A stretch of 64,000 bases of DNA, taken from NCBI RefSeq assembly GCF_030845995.1, contig NZ_CP132719.1, positions 1,860,001 through 1,924,000 on the forward strand, read 5' to 3'. The stretch comes from Geothrix sp. 21YS21S-4. Lineage in GTDB: Bacteria; Acidobacteriota; Holophagae; Holophagales; Holophagaceae. A model generated the notes under the pieces. That model had not been told where the DNA came from. It was given only the letters and a program-made list of their open reading frames with translations, and made no database searches. Positions within the stretch are counted from its first letter, which is position 1. Each line of letters starts with the position of its first letter. Positions 1 through 8,846 of this stretch are shown here, in pieces. Made by a program: the position numbers and the translations under genes.

Positions 1-2975
1 GCGGACAGATCCACCACGTAGATCTTGGAGCGCGTGGAGGAATCCAGCCGGGACCAGTTGACGTCCGTCCCATCCACCGGCTTGACGTTGGCGACGTTCA
101 GCGCGACACCGCCCACCAGCCGGGGCGTCTCGTTGGGATAGGCCTGGTAGACCACCGGATTGGCGGAGGAGCCCGAATCCGAGGACGTGAGGCTGAAAGT
201 GGAGGTGCGGGGGTAGATGCCGCCGCGGAGCAGGACGCGGAGCGTTCCCGCACTGGCCCGGCTGGCGCTCTGGAGAAGGGCCTTGGCCCCTTCCAGGGTC
301 GTGGGGGCGGTGACGGTGCCCGCGTTCCCCTGGACGCCGTTGGGCGCCACGATGATGCCCGAGGGGATGGCCGCCGCCTGGACCGTGACGACCGCCGACC
401 CCTTCTTGGTGGCATCCGTCAGGCTGGTGGCCGTGATGGTGTGGGTGCCGGCCGCAGTCGGCGCCGTGTACACCACCGCCGTCCCGTTCACGGCGAGGGT
501 GCCCACAGTGGCGCTGCCGTTGGTGATTCCATCGACCGCCCAGGCCACGCCCGCGCTCGACCCGCTGACCGTCGCCGCGAAGGACTGGGTGGCCCCGGAA
601 GCCAGGGTGGACGTGGTGGGACTCAGTGCCACGGTCACCACCGGCGCCTGGACCGTGATGGTCGCGGAAGCGCTCTTCGTGCTATCGGCGGAACTGGTGG
701 CCACCACCGTATGGGTGCCCGCCGCATTGGGCGCGGTATAGGTGGCCGTCGTCCCGCTCCCGGCGATGGTTCCCGTGGTGGTGTTCCCCCCGGCGACACC
801 GTCCACGGTCCAGGTGACGCCTGCCGTGGAGCCGGAAACGGTGGCGGTGAAGGCGAGGGTCGCGCCCGCGGCCACGGAGGATGTGGTGGGGCTCAGCGTG
901 ACGCCCACCGGAGGGGCCTGGACCGTGATGGTCGCGGAGGCGCTCTTGGTCGCATCGGCCGAACTGGTGGCCACCAGCGCGTGGGTTCCCGCCGCCGTGG
1001 GGGCCGTATACGTCACGGTGTTGCCCGTCCCCGACACCGTGCCGGTGGTCGAGTTCCCCCCGGCGATACCGTCCACCTTCCAGGTGACGGCGGCGTTGGT
1101 GGCGTTGGACACCGTAGCGGTGAAAGAAGCCGTTCCCCCCGACGCGACCGTGGTGGCGGTGGGAGTGAGAGCCACACTCACCGGCGTGGGCGCCTGGACG
1201 GTGATGGTCGCGGAAGCGGATTTGGTCGTATCGGCGGTGCTGGTGGCCACGAGGACATGGGTCCCACCGGCCGCCGGAGCCGTATAGGTGACGGTGGCCC
1301 CTGTGCCGGAGACCGTGCCCGTCGTGGCGTTTCCACCGGCAACGCCATCCACGGTCCACGTGACGGTGGTCGTGGTCGCATTGGAGACGGTGGCCGTGAA
1401 GGAGGAAGTGCCCCCCGCGGCCAAGGTGGTGGCATTGGGATTCAAGGCGACGCTCACGGGCGTGGGAGCCTGCACCGTGATGGTGGCCGTGGCCGACTTG
1501 GTGGCATCCGCGGCGCTGGTGGCCTTCAAGGTGTGCGTTCCCGCGGCCGCCGGAGCCGTATAGGTCACCGTCGAGCCGGTCCCACTGATCGTGCCGGTGG
1601 TGGCGTTTCCGCCGGCTATACCGTCCACCGTCCACGCGACTCCGGCGGAAGATGCCCCCGTTACCGTCGCGGTGAAGGAGGCGGTGCTGCCCGCGAGAAG
1701 GCTGGCCGAAGCGGGATTGAGCGCGACTCCGACCGTGACCGGGACAGCCTGAACCGTGATGGCGGCGGAGGCCGACTTGGTGGCATCGGCCGTGCTCGTG
1801 GCGGTGAGCGTATGGGAGCCTGCCGTCCCCGGCGCGGTGTAGGTCACGGTGGCACCGGTGCCGGTCACCGTCCCCGTCGTCGTATTCCCGCCCACGACTC
1901 CATCCACGGCCCAGGTCACGGTCGTGGTGGAAGAGCCCGTCACGGCGGCCGTGAAGGAGGTGGTTCCTCCCGCAATCAGACTCGCCACGGTGGGGTTGAG
2001 GGTTACTCCCACCGTGGGCGCGGGGGCCTGAATGGTAAGGACGGCGGAGGCGGATTTAGTGGTGTCGGCGGCACTGGTGGCGGTCAGGGTGTGGGTGCCG
2101 GCGCTGGCGGGAGCGGTGTAGGTGACGGTCGTTCCGCTACCGCTCACGGTCCCAGCCGTGGCATTGCCTCCGCTGACGCCGTCCACCGCCCAGGTGACCG
2201 CGGTGTTGGAAGCATTCGCCACGGTGGCGGTGAAGGACGTGGTTCCCCCGGTCGTGAGGCTGGCGGAGGTGGGATTGAGGGCGACGCTAACGCTCGCCGC
2301 GGGCGCCTGGACGGTGATGGTGGACGTGGCCGACTTGGTCGGATCCGCCACGCTGGCGACCTTCAACGTATGGGTCCCTGCAGCGGTCGGCGCGGTGTAG
2401 ATCACGGTGCTGCCCGTGCCGCTGATGGTGCCGGCAGTCGCATTGCCTCCAGCGACGCCATCCACACTCCACGTCACATCCGTATTCGACGTATTGGAAA
2501 CCGTGACCGTGAACGACTGGTTCGCCCCCGTTTTGATGGTGGCGGCGGTGGGACTCACGCTCACGCTGGTCCGGTTTCGGAGGCGGACATTCACCGCCGA
2601 TGTGGCCGACTTGTTCCCGTCCACGGCGCTGACCACTGTCAGGACATGGCTTCCCTCGGTTTCCGGGGCCGTGTAGGTCACGGTGGTGCCGCTTCCGCTG
2701 ATGATGCCGACGGAGGCATTCCCGTTCGTGATCCCGTCCACTTTCCAGGTCACGGATGTGTCCGACGTCCCGCTGACGGTGGCGGTCAGGGACAGCGTGT
2801 CCCCGGCGTCAATTTCCGTGGCGCTGGGGGTCACACCCAGGGTGATGGTGCCCGGCGTGATCGGAGTGGCGGCGGCGGGGCTGCCTCCTCCTCCGCCGCT
2901 GCAGGCGATGAGCGAACAGAAGACCCCAATGGCGAGGAGGCCCAGCAGTCGGACTTGAATACTCCCAGCATGCAT
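1..2975 (-). CDS. Surface lipoprotein with nine Ig-like repeats and a beta-helix-like C-terminal domain (partial)
   Basis: The reading frame is open from an ATG at 2975 to the left edge, so the C-terminus is missing; about 991 residues are visible. GAGGGG lies a few bases upstream of the ATG. The N-terminus is a lipoprotein signal (hydrophobic LLGLLAIGVF then SLIAC followed by a Gly run), so the protein should be lipid-anchored after export. Then come nine consecutive Ig-like (Big-type) repeats of about 90-93 residues, each with a TVTWSVDG-like strand, a GTISGTGSTVTYTAP-like strand and an ATSTITVQAP-like end. After the last repeat (below about 380) the sequence changes to one with RVLLRGGIYPRTSTFSL and PVVYQAYPNETPRLVGG, which resembles the entry of right-handed parallel beta-helix (pectate-lyase-like) proteins. 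Likely role, inferred: stalked cell-surface protein presenting a carbohydrate-active or adhesive beta-helix. The enzymatic part is out of view. Confidence 0.8.
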   Translation of the reverse strand, partial: MHAGSIQVRLLGLLAIGVFCSLIACSGGGGGSPAAATPITPGTITLGVTPSATEIDAGDTLSLTATVSGTSDTSVTWKVDGITNGNASVGIISGSGTTVTYTAPETEGSHVLTVVSAVDGNKSATSAVNVRLRNRTSVSVSPTAATIKTGANQSFTVTVSNTSNTDVTWSVDGVAGGNATAGTISGTGSTVIYTAPTAAGTHTLKVASVADPTKSATSTITVQAPAASVSVALNPTSASLTTGGTTSFTATVANASNTAVTWAVDGVSGGNATAGTVSGSGTTVTYTAPASAGTHTLTATSAADTTKSASAVLTIQAPAPTVGVTLNPTVASLIAGGTTSFTAAVTGSSTTTVTWAVDGVVGGNTTTGTVTGTGATVTYTAPGTAGSHTLTATSTADATKSASAAITVQAVPVTVGVALNPASASLLAGSTASFTATVTGASSAGVAWTVDGIAGGNATTGTISGTGSTVTYTAPAAAGTHTLKATSAADATKSATATITVQAPTPVSVALNPNATTLAAGGTSSFTATVSNATTTTVTWTVDGVAGGNATTGTVSGTGATVTYTAPAAGGTHVLVATSTADTTKSASATITVQAPTPVSVALTPTATTVASGGTASFTATVSNATNAAVTWKVDGIAGGNSTTGTVSGTGNTVTYTAPTAAGTHALVATSSADATKSASATITVQAPPVGVTLSPTTSSVAAGATLAFTATVSGSTAGVTWTVDGVAGGNTTTGTIAGSGTTATYTAPNAAGTHTVVATSSADSTKSASATITVQAPVVTVALSPTTSTLASGATQSFAATVSGSSAGVAWAVDGITNGSATVGTLAVNGTAVVYTAPTAAGTHTITATSLTDATKKGSAVVTVQAAAIPSGIIVAPNGVQGNAGTVTAPTTLEGAKALLQSASRASAGTLRVLLRGGIYPRTSTFSLTSSDSGSSANPVVYQAYPNETPRLVGGVALNVANVKPVDGTDVNWSRLDSSTRSKIYVVDLS
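375..2855 (-). repeat. Nine tandem Ig-like coding repeats, unit about 270-281 bp
   Basis: The unit boundary, where each domain ends in a TITVQAP-like motif, recurs near 2585, 2307, 2029, 1748, 1470, 1191, 919, 649 and 381. Units differ at many positions, so this is an old, diversified domain array and not a recent identical expansion. It encodes the stalk of the lipoprotein. Confidence 0.75.
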
Positions 2976-3116
2976 TTGGGAGACCCCTCAGCTACGGACA
3001 AAAACGTCTTCCGTCTACGTATCGGCGAAAAGGTGAGCGTTGCCAACCCAAGCCAACTTTATACCATTCCTTGCGAATCTCCACCGGCTACTTATCATGA
3101 TGTCGAGGGAGTCATC

Positions 3117-3749
3117 ATGGGCAAGACTGCGGACCATCGCACCTACCAACGCATCCCTTTCACCCAAAAGGTGAAGGTGGTGGCCCTGGGCCGCGTGGTG
3201 GCGTACTCCATGGCCATCAACATCGGCCTGGGGGGCGTGCTCCTCAGCGCGGCTCCGCTCGCAGTGGGCAGCCAGTGCCGTCTCACCATCCCGGTCCCGG
3301 ACGGAGAGGGGATCAAGCGGATCCTCACCGAAGGCACCGTGGTACGCAGCGACGCGGGCGGAACGGCCGTCCAGTTCGCCAAGGCGCTCGAATCCGACAG
3401 CTTCGCCTACCTGTTCCGTGAGAGCTCCCGGATCTCCTTTGGCTCCATTCTTTCCGGCTACCAGGCCTACTTCCGCGTCAGCCGGAATCAGAACCTCGCG
3501 GATTGCGAAAGGCTTCTCGGGGTGAGCAAGCGCACCTTCCGCACCTCCTTCTACATCTCTTTCTTCTCCTGCATCTCCCTGGCGGTGCTTTCCGTATGGC
3601 TGCTGCGGAACAGCATCCCGGCCGCCCCCAATTGGGTGAAGGTGGTCTTCTCCTTCTGCTACGGCGCCGTGTGGCTCACCATCATCCAGCCGGCCGTCGA
3701 CCTGACCGTTTTCCGCATTCTCCGCCACCGCCACCCCGCCACTTCCTGA
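3117..3749 (+). CDS. PilZ-domain protein with two C-terminal membrane helices
   Basis: 210 residues. ATG at 3117 is preceded by GAGGGAG at a normal distance. Residues about 5-110 look like a PilZ domain: RTYQRIPF at the start corresponds to the RxxxR c-di-GMP-binding arginines, and the following strands end in DAGGTAVQF, the usual late PilZ strand. Residues about 145-205 form two hydrophobic helices, so the PilZ domain would sit on the cytoplasmic face of the inner membrane. It probably binds cyclic di-GMP; the output is unknown. The N-terminal D/NxSxxG motif appears as INIGLGG, with Asn-Ile-Gly in place of the canonical serine, so affinity is uncertain. It diverges from the lipoprotein gene and ends at a shared terminator. 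Confidence 0.75.
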   Translation: MGKTADHRTYQRIPFTQKVKVVALGRVVAYSMAINIGLGGVLLSAAPLAVGSQCRLTIPVPDGEGIKRILTEGTVVRSDAGGTAVQFAKALESDSFAYLFRESSRISFGSILSGYQAYFRVSRNQNLADCERLLGVSKRTFRTSFYISFFSCISLAVLSVWLLRNSIPAAPNWVKVVFSFCYGAVWLTIIQPAVDLTVFRILRHRHPATS

Positions 3750-3765
3750 ATTTCACGAAGCCAAA

Positions 3766-3800
3766 AAGAAGCCCCGGAGCGATCCGGGGCTTCTTTTTTT
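3766..3800. terminator. Bidirectional rho-independent terminator
   Basis: A perfect 13-bp stem (AAGAAGCCCCGGA and its complement) with loop GCGA at 3779-3782. It is followed by a T run on the + strand and has A residues before it, so it can end both the PilZ gene (+) and the capD-like gene (-). Confidence 0.85.
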
Positions 3801-3808
3801 GGTTCGCT

Positions 3809-5845
3809 TCAGCTGATCTTGGACTTGTTTTCGATCAGCCAGGGGGCGGTCGCGTCCTTGTGGGGAGGGTTTTTCCGGCGGCAGGGCTCCTCCGGGGACC
3901 GCAGATGGTTCAGCTGGCGGCGGTTCCAGGCGTAGCCGCCGTAGCGGGCGACACCGAGCAGCGAAGGCGTATAGGTGGGCACCATCCACTGGAGCAGGCG
4001 GACAATCTCCGGCTGGCGGTCCCGGAAGGGGAGGTTGACGGCCTTCCGAAAGCCCTCCAATCCCTCGAACAGCTTTTCCCGATCGATCCCCTGGGGGTTC
4101 GTCTCGAAGACCTTGGCGTGGAGCTTGGTGCTCGACCGCTCCTGGTCCAGGAACAGTTCTTCGTGCAGCTTCTCGCCGGGCCGGAGGCCCGTGAACTGGA
4201 TGTCGATGTCGCGACCGGGAGTGAGCCCCGACAGCCGCGCCATGTCCGAGGCCAGGTCCGCAATCTTCACCGCCTCGCCCATATCCAACACGTACACCTT
4301 CCCCGTTTCGCCGAGGAGGCCGGCCTGCAGGACGAGCTGGCTCGCCTCTGGAATGGTCATGAAATACCGGGTCATGTCGGGGTGGGTGACCGTGAGGGGC
4401 CCGCCGCGTTCGATCTGCTCCTTGAACACCGGCACGACGCTTCCGCGGCTTCCCAGGACGTTCCCGAAGCGGACGCTGACGAACCGGGCGCCCGGCTTGG
4501 CCTTCTTGGAGGCCTCCAGGACGATGCACTCGGCGATCCGCTTGGAGGCCCCCAGGACGTTGGTCGGATTGACGGCCTTGTCCGTGGAGATGCTGACGAG
4601 GATGCGCGTGTTGAACTCCAGGGCCGCTTCCACCACGTTCATGGTCCCGAAGATGTTGTTGAGAACGGCCTCGGCGGGATGCGTCTCCAGGAAGGGGACG
4701 TGCTTGTGCGCGGCCGCGTGCATCACGATGTCGGGGCGGTACATCTGGAAGACTTCCCGGAGTCCGGCCCGCTTCCGGATATCCATCAGTTCCAGGGAAT
4801 AAGCCTGATCCGGGAACAGCCGCTGGAATTCCCGCTGGATCATCCACAGGCTGTTCTCTCCCCGGCCCAGAAGGACGATGTGCTTAGGCTTGAAACTGGC
4901 GATCTGGCGGGCCAATTCGCTGCCGATGGATCCGCCGGCGCCCGTGATCAGCACCACGGACCCTTCCACCGCCTCCAGGAGGGCCGCGGTGTCGAGGTGG
5001 ACGGGCTCCCGGCGCAGAACGTCCTCGATGGACACGTCGCGGATCACCGGTTTCCAGACCTGGGTTCCCAGGAGATTGAACAGTCCCGGCACCGTCTTGA
5101 TGTGAACCCGGAGCGCCTGGAGGGAGGCGTTGAGCCGGCGGACCACATGGCCGGGGGCGCTCGGCAGGGCCAGGATGGCGTGGGTGACGTGATGCTTCCG
5201 GACCACTTCCTCCAGGCGGGAACTGCCGCCGAGGATGGGCAGGCCGTGGACCCGCTCGCCGTGGATGGCGGCGTCATCATCAATGAAGCCCACCACCTGC
5301 AGCCCCAGTTCCGGATGGCGGAGCAGTTCCTGAAGGACCAGGGCCCCGGCCTTCCCCGCCCCCACGATCAGGGCGCGGCTCCGGCGCTGGTCGGCCTTGT
5401 AGGCCCCGCCGTGGGTGTGGCGGTCCCGCCACCAGCGGCAGCCGATCCGCAGGGTCGCCCAGAACCCGCCGGTCAGGAGGCTCGCTCCTACGGCGATGTT
5501 GGAGACAGGCGGATACAGGCCGAAGGGACCCGTGAGAACCCGCAGGAGGAAGGCCAGCGCGACGAGGGTCAGCGTCGCCACGCCGAGCCGGAGGGCGTCC
5601 CGCAGATCGGTCATCCGATAGACGTGGCGGGTCAATTGATACAGGCCCCCCACGCTGAGGGAGATCAGCACCCAGATCCCCGCCCGCTTCAGATCCCAGC
5701 CGGAACCCGCCCACAGTCCCTCTGCGATCAGCCAGGCGGCGGCGGCCAGAAAGCCGTCCATGACCTGCTTTCCCGCCTGTCGCAGGAAGGGGTTTTCCAA
5801 CTGAAGAAAGCGAGGCATGGCTATCGTTCTGGCTGGAGCTTCCAT
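3809..5845 (-). CDS. Membrane-bound nucleotide-sugar 4,6-dehydratase, CapD/WbpM/PglF family
   Basis: 678 residues. Four predicted N-terminal helices (about 30-48, 55-72, 85-105, 112-132) anchor it in the inner membrane. A first Rossmann-like domain begins at VGAGKAG (161-167). The catalytic SDR domain has the NAD(P) motif TGAGGSIGSE (301-310), HAAAHKHVP (377-385) and STDKA (420-424), typical of UDP-GlcNAc 4,6-dehydratases, and ends with the RPGEKLHEEL segment seen in this family. Length matches the two-domain long form. It makes a UDP-4-keto-6-deoxy-hexose for surface polysaccharide or glycosylation. GGGAGATGGGAAG precedes the ATG at 5845; a second Met at residue 10 is possible. No other glycan genes lie alongside, so the final sugar is unknown. 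Confidence 0.85.
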   Translation of the reverse strand: MEAPARTIAMPRFLQLENPFLRQAGKQVMDGFLAAAAWLIAEGLWAGSGWDLKRAGIWVLISLSVGGLYQLTRHVYRMTDLRDALRLGVATLTLVALAFLLRVLTGPFGLYPPVSNIAVGASLLTGGFWATLRIGCRWWRDRHTHGGAYKADQRRSRALIVGAGKAGALVLQELLRHPELGLQVVGFIDDDAAIHGERVHGLPILGGSSRLEEVVRKHHVTHAILALPSAPGHVVRRLNASLQALRVHIKTVPGLFNLLGTQVWKPVIRDVSIEDVLRREPVHLDTAALLEAVEGSVVLITGAGGSIGSELARQIASFKPKHIVLLGRGENSLWMIQREFQRLFPDQAYSLELMDIRKRAGLREVFQMYRPDIVMHAAAHKHVPFLETHPAEAVLNNIFGTMNVVEAALEFNTRILVSISTDKAVNPTNVLGASKRIAECIVLEASKKAKPGARFVSVRFGNVLGSRGSVVPVFKEQIERGGPLTVTHPDMTRYFMTIPEASQLVLQAGLLGETGKVYVLDMGEAVKIADLASDMARLSGLTPGRDIDIQFTGLRPGEKLHEELFLDQERSSTKLHAKVFETNPQGIDREKLFEGLEGFRKAVNLPFRDRQPEIVRLLQWMVPTYTPSLLGVARYGGYAWNRRQLNHLRSPEEPCRRKNPPHKDATAPWLIENKSKIS

Positions 5846-5877
5846 GGTCTTCCCATCTCCCGAAGGCTAGTCCAGGA

Positions 5878-5909
5878 AGTATAGGCGCCGGCACATGGGC
5901 ATGTGTAAA
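5878..5909 (-). promoter_or_regulatory. Candidate promoter with a palindrome in its spacer, upstream of the capD-like gene
   Basis: On the minus strand TTTACA (5909-5904) and TATACT (5883-5878) lie upstream of the gene, but the 20-bp spacer is longer than ideal. The spacer contains the perfect palindrome CACATGGGCATGTG (5892-5905), which partly overlaps the -35. This could be an operator or coincidence. The rest of 5846-6010 is AT-richer non-coding sequence. Confidence 0.3.
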
Positions 5910-6010
5910 ATTCCTGCGTTTGAATCTAAAAAATCGTCTATGAAACGACTGAAATATCCCATTCTTCACGAATTTAACCCCATTGAAGACCCGTGGATCT
6001 GCGAGGGTTT

Positions 6011-7084
6011 TCAGCCGCGGCGAAGGGTGATGCGGACGATCTCGGGACGGCAGCGGAACCGGATGGGAAGCCCCGTGCAGCCCAGCCCCCGCGTGACGAA
6101 AAGGCGGTCGGCGCCCTTCTCGTACCGGCCCTGGACGTAGGGCGAACGCTCCAGCGCGGCGTTGTACAGGGGACTGAGGTTCACCTGCCCGCCGTGGGTA
6201 TGCGCCGCCAGGGTCAGGCGGGCGCCCTCCTCTCTCAGCACCGGCCACTGCTCGGGGCCATGGCAGATCCCGATCCGGAAGCCCTCGGGCCAGGGCTTCC
6301 CCCGCCAGGTCGGAACGTAGGTGGCGCCTTCCTCTTTCGGATGCCCGCATCCCAGGAAGACCAGCCGCTGGCCGGCTCGCTCGATGGCCAGGCCCTCGTC
6401 GCGGAGGATGGTCCAGCCGCCCCGGCGGAGGCGCTCCGCCACGTCCCGCGCGCGGACGTACTGATCGTGGTTCCCCAGGACACCCACCCGCCCGTCGGGA
6501 GGATGCACGTCCGCGAAGGCCACCACCGTGCGGTCGGCTTCCTCGGGGACGAAGGTGACGAAATCCCCCGCTCCCACCACGAGATCCGCCGGGATGCGCG
6601 CCACGGCGCGCGCCCAGCGCCCCACCACCCGCGTTCCGGCGTAGGGGCCGGCGTGGATGTCCCCGAACAGGACGATGCGGTACCCGTCGAAGGCCGGCGG
6701 CAGGTCGGGGAAGGCCAGGGTCGCTTCCGTCACCACGGGCGGACCATAGGCTTCACCCAGGCCCCAGGCGGATCCCCCGAGCAGGATCCCCAGGCCCGCA
6801 AAGCGCACCCACCTGCCCCAGGGCAGCAGCCGGGCCAGGATCTCGACGCCCACGACCGGCGCCAGCAGCAGGTGGAAGGCGAGCCACGTGGCCACCGGCG
6901 ACAGCGACCACACGCCCGCGGCGCCGAGGCTGCGGGGATCGTGGAGGTACCAGAAGCCCCATGCCGCATCGAGAAGAGCCGCGGCCCCGGCGGCGGGGAT
7001 CCGCCAGCTGCGGGGAAGCAGCGCCCAGCCCCCCGCCTGGGCCCCGAGGCCCAGGATGAGGAGGACCAGGTGGCTCGACCTCAT
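6011..7084 (-). CDS. Membrane-anchored metallophosphoesterase (YkuE/YaeI-like)
   Basis: 357 residues. Three to four N-terminal hydrophobic segments (to about residue 110) are followed by a calcineurin-like phosphoesterase domain. The metal-binding motifs appear in order: GDIHAG (141-146), AGDFV (about 172), GNHDQ (about 200), a His in ICHGPE, and AHTHGGQ (about 293). This is the YkuE/YaeI pattern of phosphoesterases, some of which act on lipid headgroups such as UDP-diacylglucosamine-type substrates; the substrate here is not determined. It lies 51 bp downstream of era in the same direction and may be at the end of that operon. Confidence 0.8.
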   Translation of the reverse strand: MRSSHLVLLILGLGAQAGGWALLPRSWRIPAAGAAALLDAAWGFWYLHDPRSLGAAGVWSLSPVATWLAFHLLLAPVVGVEILARLLPWGRWVRFAGLGILLGGSAWGLGEAYGPPVVTEATLAFPDLPPAFDGYRIVLFGDIHAGPYAGTRVVGRWARAVARIPADLVVGAGDFVTFVPEEADRTVVAFADVHPPDGRVGVLGNHDQYVRARDVAERLRRGGWTILRDEGLAIERAGQRLVFLGCGHPKEEGATYVPTWRGKPWPEGFRIGICHGPEQWPVLREEGARLTLAAHTHGGQVNLSPLYNAALERSPYVQGRYEKGADRLFVTRGLGCTGLPIRFRCRPEIVRITLRRG

Positions 7085-7135
7085 CCTTCCGCCGCGGAGC
7101 GCGAGATTCCGGGGAAGCGGAGACGAGGCACGGGC

Positions 7136-8068
7136 CTAGAGCTCCAGTCGGTCCAGGCGATCGGGCCGGTCCCGCCAGCCCTCGTCCACCTTCACGAACA
7201 GCTCCAGGCGGACGGGGCGATCCAGCACCTTCTTCAGCTCCCGCTGGGCGCTCTGGCGGATGTCCTTGATCATCTCCCCGCCGGAACCCAGCAGGATCTT
7301 GCGGTGGCCGTCGCGATCCACCAGGATCCGCGCGGCGATGAACACCCCCGTGGAATCCAGATCCTCGGGAAAGTTCTCCTGGCCCGTTTCGATCCAGCGC
7401 TCGATCAGGACGGCCACGCCGTGGGGGACTTCCTCCCGGGTCTTCCTCAGCACCTTCTCGCGGATGAACTCTGCGGCCAGGGAGCGCTCGGTCTGGTCCG
7501 TGAAGGCCTCTTCGCCGTAGGGCCAGCCCGGCTGGGCGGCATCCCGCTCCAGGAGCGCCCACAGCGGATCCAGGTTGACGCCCGTCTTGGCGCCCACGGG
7601 AACGATCTCCTGGAACGGCAGGAGGTCCTTGTAGAGGGCCACCTTCTCGAGGAGCCGTCCCTTGGAGAGGAGGTCGATCTTGTTCAGAAGCAGGTAGACC
7701 GGCCGCTCCAGCCGGCGCAGGCGCTTGGCCAGCGCGCGCTCGCCCGTGCCCAGGTGGCCATCCGCGTCCACCACCCACAGGAGGAGGTCCGCCTCTTCGA
7801 GGGCCTGCTCGACGTGGGCCATCATCCGCTCGTTGAGGGCGTGCTTCGGTAGGTGGACGCCCGGCGTGTCCAGGAAGGCCAACTGCACGTCGCCGCGGTC
7901 CACGACGCCGCGCACCCGTGTGCGGGTGGTCTGGGGGATCTGGCTGGTGGCCGCCAGCTTCTGGCCCAGAAGGGCGTTCAGCAGGGTGGATTTGCCGGCA
8001 TTGGGAAGGCCGACGATGGCGATCGTCGCGTGGCGTCGATTCTGGTCCGAGGCGGGTTGATCACCCAC
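7136..8068 (-). CDS. era: GTPase Era
   Basis: 310 residues, normal length. G1 GLPNAGKS (20-27), G2 TTR, G3 DTPG, G4 NKID and a G5-like GAKTG are all present, followed by a C-terminal KH domain (GGEMIKDI near residue 270). Era binds 16S rRNA and assists 30S assembly. The start is GTG at 8068, which overlaps the last 8 bp of lpxA, so translation is probably coupled. Confidence 0.95.
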   Translation of the reverse strand: MGDQPASDQNRRHATIAIVGLPNAGKSTLLNALLGQKLAATSQIPQTTRTRVRGVVDRGDVQLAFLDTPGVHLPKHALNERMMAHVEQALEEADLLLWVVDADGHLGTGERALAKRLRRLERPVYLLLNKIDLLSKGRLLEKVALYKDLLPFQEIVPVGAKTGVNLDPLWALLERDAAQPGWPYGEEAFTDQTERSLAAEFIREKVLRKTREEVPHGVAVLIERWIETGQENFPEDLDSTGVFIAARILVDRDGHRKILLGSGGEMIKDIRQSAQRELKKVLDRPVRLELFVKVDEGWRDRPDRLDRLEL

Positions 8069-8846
8069 GGTGAACGCCCCGCTTGGCCTCGCGGATGAAC
8101 GTCAGCAGGTAGGCGACCTCGGGAATGTGCCCCACTTCCCGCTCGGTCTGGGCCATGGCCTCCTCCCGCAGCAGGCCGGAGAAGAACAAGAGGCGATGAG
8201 CCCTCTTCAGGCCCTCGACCACTTCCGCGGAAAAACCCTTCCGCTGGAGGCCGATGGTGTTCACGCCGTAGCTCTTGGTATCCCGAGCGCCCGCCGTCTT
8301 CATGAACGGCAGCACGTCCTGGGTGGCGACGGTGAACCCGCCCATGAAGGCGTGGTTCCCCACGCGGCAGAACTGGTGGACGGCGGAGAAGGCGCCAATG
8401 TTGCAGCCGTCGCCGACTTCCACGTGCCCAGCCAGGGTCGCCGCGTTGGCGAAGATGTTCTTGCTCCCCACGTGGCAGTCGTGGGCGACGTGCGAACCGG
8501 TCATCAGGAAGTTGTCGTCCCCGACGGTGGTGAGCCCGCCCCCGCCCTCGGTGCCGCGGTGGAAGGTGCAGCCCTCGCGGACCACGTTCCGGCTGCCCAC
8601 CACTAGGCGGGTGGGCGCGCCCTTGAACTTCAGGTCCTGGGGACCCATGCCCAGGGTGGCGTGGGGATAGATGTCGTTGTCCTCGCCCAGCTCGGTGTGG
8701 GGGCCGATCACGACGTGGCTGCGGAGCAGGGTGCGGGCGCCGATGACGGCGTTGCCCTCGATGAGGCAGAAGGGCCCCACGACCACGCCCTCGCCCAGCC
8801 GGGCCTCCGGGCTCACCACGCTGCTCGGATGGATCTGAGCGCTCAT
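8061..8846 (-). CDS. lpxA: UDP-N-acetylglucosamine acyltransferase LpxA
   Basis: 261 residues, normal length. Left-handed beta-helix hexapeptide repeats run from IHPSSVVSPEA through the HVEVGDGCNIGAF region. The catalytic-His segment MTGSHVAHDCHVG is present, with the helical C-terminal acyltransferase part after NTIGLQRKG. It performs the first step of lipid A synthesis in the cytoplasm. ATG at 8846 overlaps the fabZ stop (ATGA). The coupling of fabZ with lpxA matches their shared use of 3-hydroxyacyl-ACP. Confidence 0.95.
   Translation of the reverse strand: MSAQIHPSSVVSPEARLGEGVVVGPFCLIEGNAVIGARTLLRSHVVIGPHTELGEDNDIYPHATLGMGPQDLKFKGAPTRLVVGSRNVVREGCTFHRGTEGGGGLTTVGDDNFLMTGSHVAHDCHVGSKNIFANAATLAGHVEVGDGCNIGAFSAVHQFCRVGNHAFMGGFTVATQDVLPFMKTAGARDTKSYGVNTIGLQRKGFSAEVVEGLKRAHRLLFFSGLLREEAMAQTEREVGHIPEVAYLLTFIREAKRGVHRG

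Noticed and set aside
375-2855. The periodic repeat array considered as CRISPR or a minisatellite
   Set aside because: Units are about 270-280 bp, diverged, in one reading frame and encode Ig-like domains; there is no short direct repeat with unique spacers.
441-3749. A single 1102-codon open frame on the + strand from inside the repeat gene to the PilZ stop
   Set aside because: Its first 880 codons are Gly/Arg/His-rich antisense of the Ig-repeat gene. Only the part from ATG 3117 has a ribosome site and a recognisable domain.
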